Of a DNA stretch of 6,300 bases, positions 5,472-6,300 are shown piece after piece. The notes under the pieces were generated by a model, which saw nothing but the letters and a program-made list of their open reading frames with translations, did no database searches and was not told where the DNA came from. Source of the DNA: an uncultured Clostridia bacterium (GTDB lineage Bacteria > Bacillota > Clostridia > TANB77 > CAG-508); assembly GCA_934155625.1 (NCBI GenBank), contig CAKPHD010000054.1:1-6300 (forward strand), read 5' to 3'. The position numbers and the translations under genes are program-made. The stretch's first letter is position 1. The number at the start of each line of letters is the position of its first letter.

Positions 5472-5870
5472 TTATACTCTTCTTCTTTTTGGTGGTCTAC
5501 AACCATTGTGTGGGATTGGTGTTACGTCTTTAATACTGCTTAGTTCAAGTCCTGCTGATTGAAGTGCTCTTATTGCAGCTTCTCTTCCAGCTCCTGGTCC
5601 TTTAACATATACTTCTACAGTTTTTAATCCGTGTTCCATTGCTGTTTTAGCTGCTGTTTCAGCAACTTCTCCAGCAGCAAATGGTGTGCTTTTTCTTGAA
5701 CCTTTGAATCCTAATCCTCCAGCACTTCCCCATGAAATTGTATTTCCCTTTGTGTCTGTGATTGTAACTATTGTATTGTTAAAGCTAGAATGAATATGTG
5801 CTTCTCCTTTGTCGATGTTTTTTCTGTTTCTTCTAGCTACTGGTTTTTTAGCTCCATTTTTGTTTGCCAT
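5472..5870 (-). CDS. rpsK: 30S ribosomal protein S11
   Basis: S11 lies on the platform of the 30S subunit, where it binds 16S rRNA and helps shape the mRNA exit channel. The 132-residue product is the usual length. It has a lysine- and arginine-rich N-terminus, then AHIHSSFNNTIVTITDTKGN, the SAGGLGFKGSRKSTPFAA segment, VKGPGAGREAAIRALQSAGL and the invariant tail GCRPPKRRRV. The ATG at 5870 is supported by TAAGGAGGG about 12 nt upstream. It lies between rpsM and rpsD, the standard order of the alpha operon. The 134-bp gap to rpsD is much longer than the other gaps in this block and holds an unusual palindrome. Confidence 0.98.
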   Translation of the reverse strand: MANKNGAKKPVARRNRKNIDKGEAHIHSSFNNTIVTITDTKGNTISWGSAGGLGFKGSRKSTPFAAGEVAETAAKTAMEHGLKTVEVYVKGPGAGREAAIRALQSAGLELSSIKDVTPIPHNGCRPPKRRRV

Positions 5871-5895
5871 TTCTTTATTTTCCCTCCTTAATTAG

Positions 5896-5916
5896 AGTTT
5901 GATGTTTCCATCAACT
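5896..5916 (-). other. Small RNA hairpin with GAAA tetraloop between rpsM and rpsK
   Basis: On the minus strand, UUGAUG and CAUCAA form six base pairs closed by a GAAA (GNRA-type) loop. One bulged A and two further pairs lie at the base. No U-tract follows, so it is not an intrinsic terminator. It lies about 10 nt upstream of the rpsK ribosome binding site (TAAGGAGGG, 5890-5882). It could be an mRNA stability or processing element or a protein-binding hairpin, or it could be chance. No function is established. Confidence 0.4.
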
Positions 5917-5939
5917 TTTATATGTTTCGCTTTATATTT

Positions 5940-6300
5940 TTATTTTTTTGATTTGCTTACTAATTTTCTTGGACCTTTTCTTGTACGAGCATTAGTTTTT
6001 GTTCTTTGTCCTCTTACTGGAAGACCTCTTCTATGTCTTAATCCTCTGTAGCATCCAATTTCTGTTAGTCTTTTTATATTAAGTGATACTTCTCTTCTTA
6101 AGTCACCTTCAACTTTGTATGATTCGTCAATAACTTTTCTTATGCTATTTACTTCATCATCAGTTAAGTCTTTTACTCTAGTGTCTGGGTTTATACCAGC
6201 TTTTGCTAATATTTTATTTGAACTAGATACTCCAATACCATAAATATATGTAAGTCCTATTTCTACTCTTTTTTCTTTAGGTAAGTCTACTCCTGCTATA
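5940..6300 (-). CDS. rpsM: 30S ribosomal protein S13, N-terminus cut by window edge
   Basis: S13 sits in the head of the 30S subunit and contacts the P-site tRNA and the 50S subunit through intersubunit bridges. I translated the minus strand from the right edge to a TAA at 5942-5940 and found 119 residues. They begin IAGVDLPKEKRVEIGLTYIY and end with the basic tail RTRKGPRKLVSKSKK. Also visible are the helix-hairpin-helix-like stretch around GIGVSSSNKILAKAGI and the signature RGLRHRRGLPVRGQRTKTNA. S13 normally starts M-A-R-I-A-G-V, so only about three codons lie beyond position 6300 and the gene is otherwise complete. It is the first gene of the alpha-operon block seen here and is followed 69 bp later by rpsK. 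Identification is secure from the family signature and the gene order. Confidence 0.96.
   Translation of the reverse strand, partial: IAGVDLPKEKRVEIGLTYIYGIGVSSSNKILAKAGINPDTRVKDLTDDEVNSIRKVIDESYKVEGDLRREVSLNIKRLTEIGCYRGLRHRRGLPVRGQRTKTNARTRKGPRKLVSKSKK

Overview
This window comes from a low-GC, AT-rich Firmicute, most likely a member of the Clostridia. The evidence is AT-rich codon choice, AGGAGG-type ribosome binding sites, TTG starts on two genes, the gene order rpsM-rpsK-rpsD-rpoA-rplQ, a four-cysteine S4 protein and a SAM-I riboswitch ahead of metK. No genus can be named from the sequence alone. Every supported gene is on the minus strand, so transcription runs from position 6300 towards position 1.

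Positions 6300-3197 are the end of the ribosomal alpha operon: rpsM (its start lies just off the right edge), rpsK, rpsD, rpoA and rplQ. Together they supply four ribosomal proteins and the RNA polymerase alpha subunit. The one odd spacer is the 134 bp between rpsK and rpsD. It holds a GC-richer, 64-bp imperfect palindrome and an 11-bp direct repeat. L17 carries an internal extension of about 50 residues.

Only about 15 bp after the rplQ stop, a SAM-I riboswitch (about 3182-3081) begins, followed by an intrinsic terminator hairpin and metK. No convincing promoter lies between rplQ and the aptamer, so transcription probably flows from the ribosomal operon into the riboswitch. SAM level would then set how much reaches metK and two closely spaced genes behind it: a small membrane-anchored protein resembling the N-terminal half of a GT2 glycosyltransferase, and a PflA/PflX-like radical SAM protein. 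The radical SAM gene carries a clear +1 frameshift near position 1302, which separates its cysteine-rich N-terminus from the radical SAM core.

At the left end, a 130-codon gene resembling the PBECR family of RNase-fold proteins (toxin-like) has its own good sigma-A promoter with an extended -10, and a TTG start. Its stop codon lies inside the -35 box of another near-consensus promoter (99-71). That promoter fires leftwards into a leader with hairpin potential, which is cut off by the window edge.
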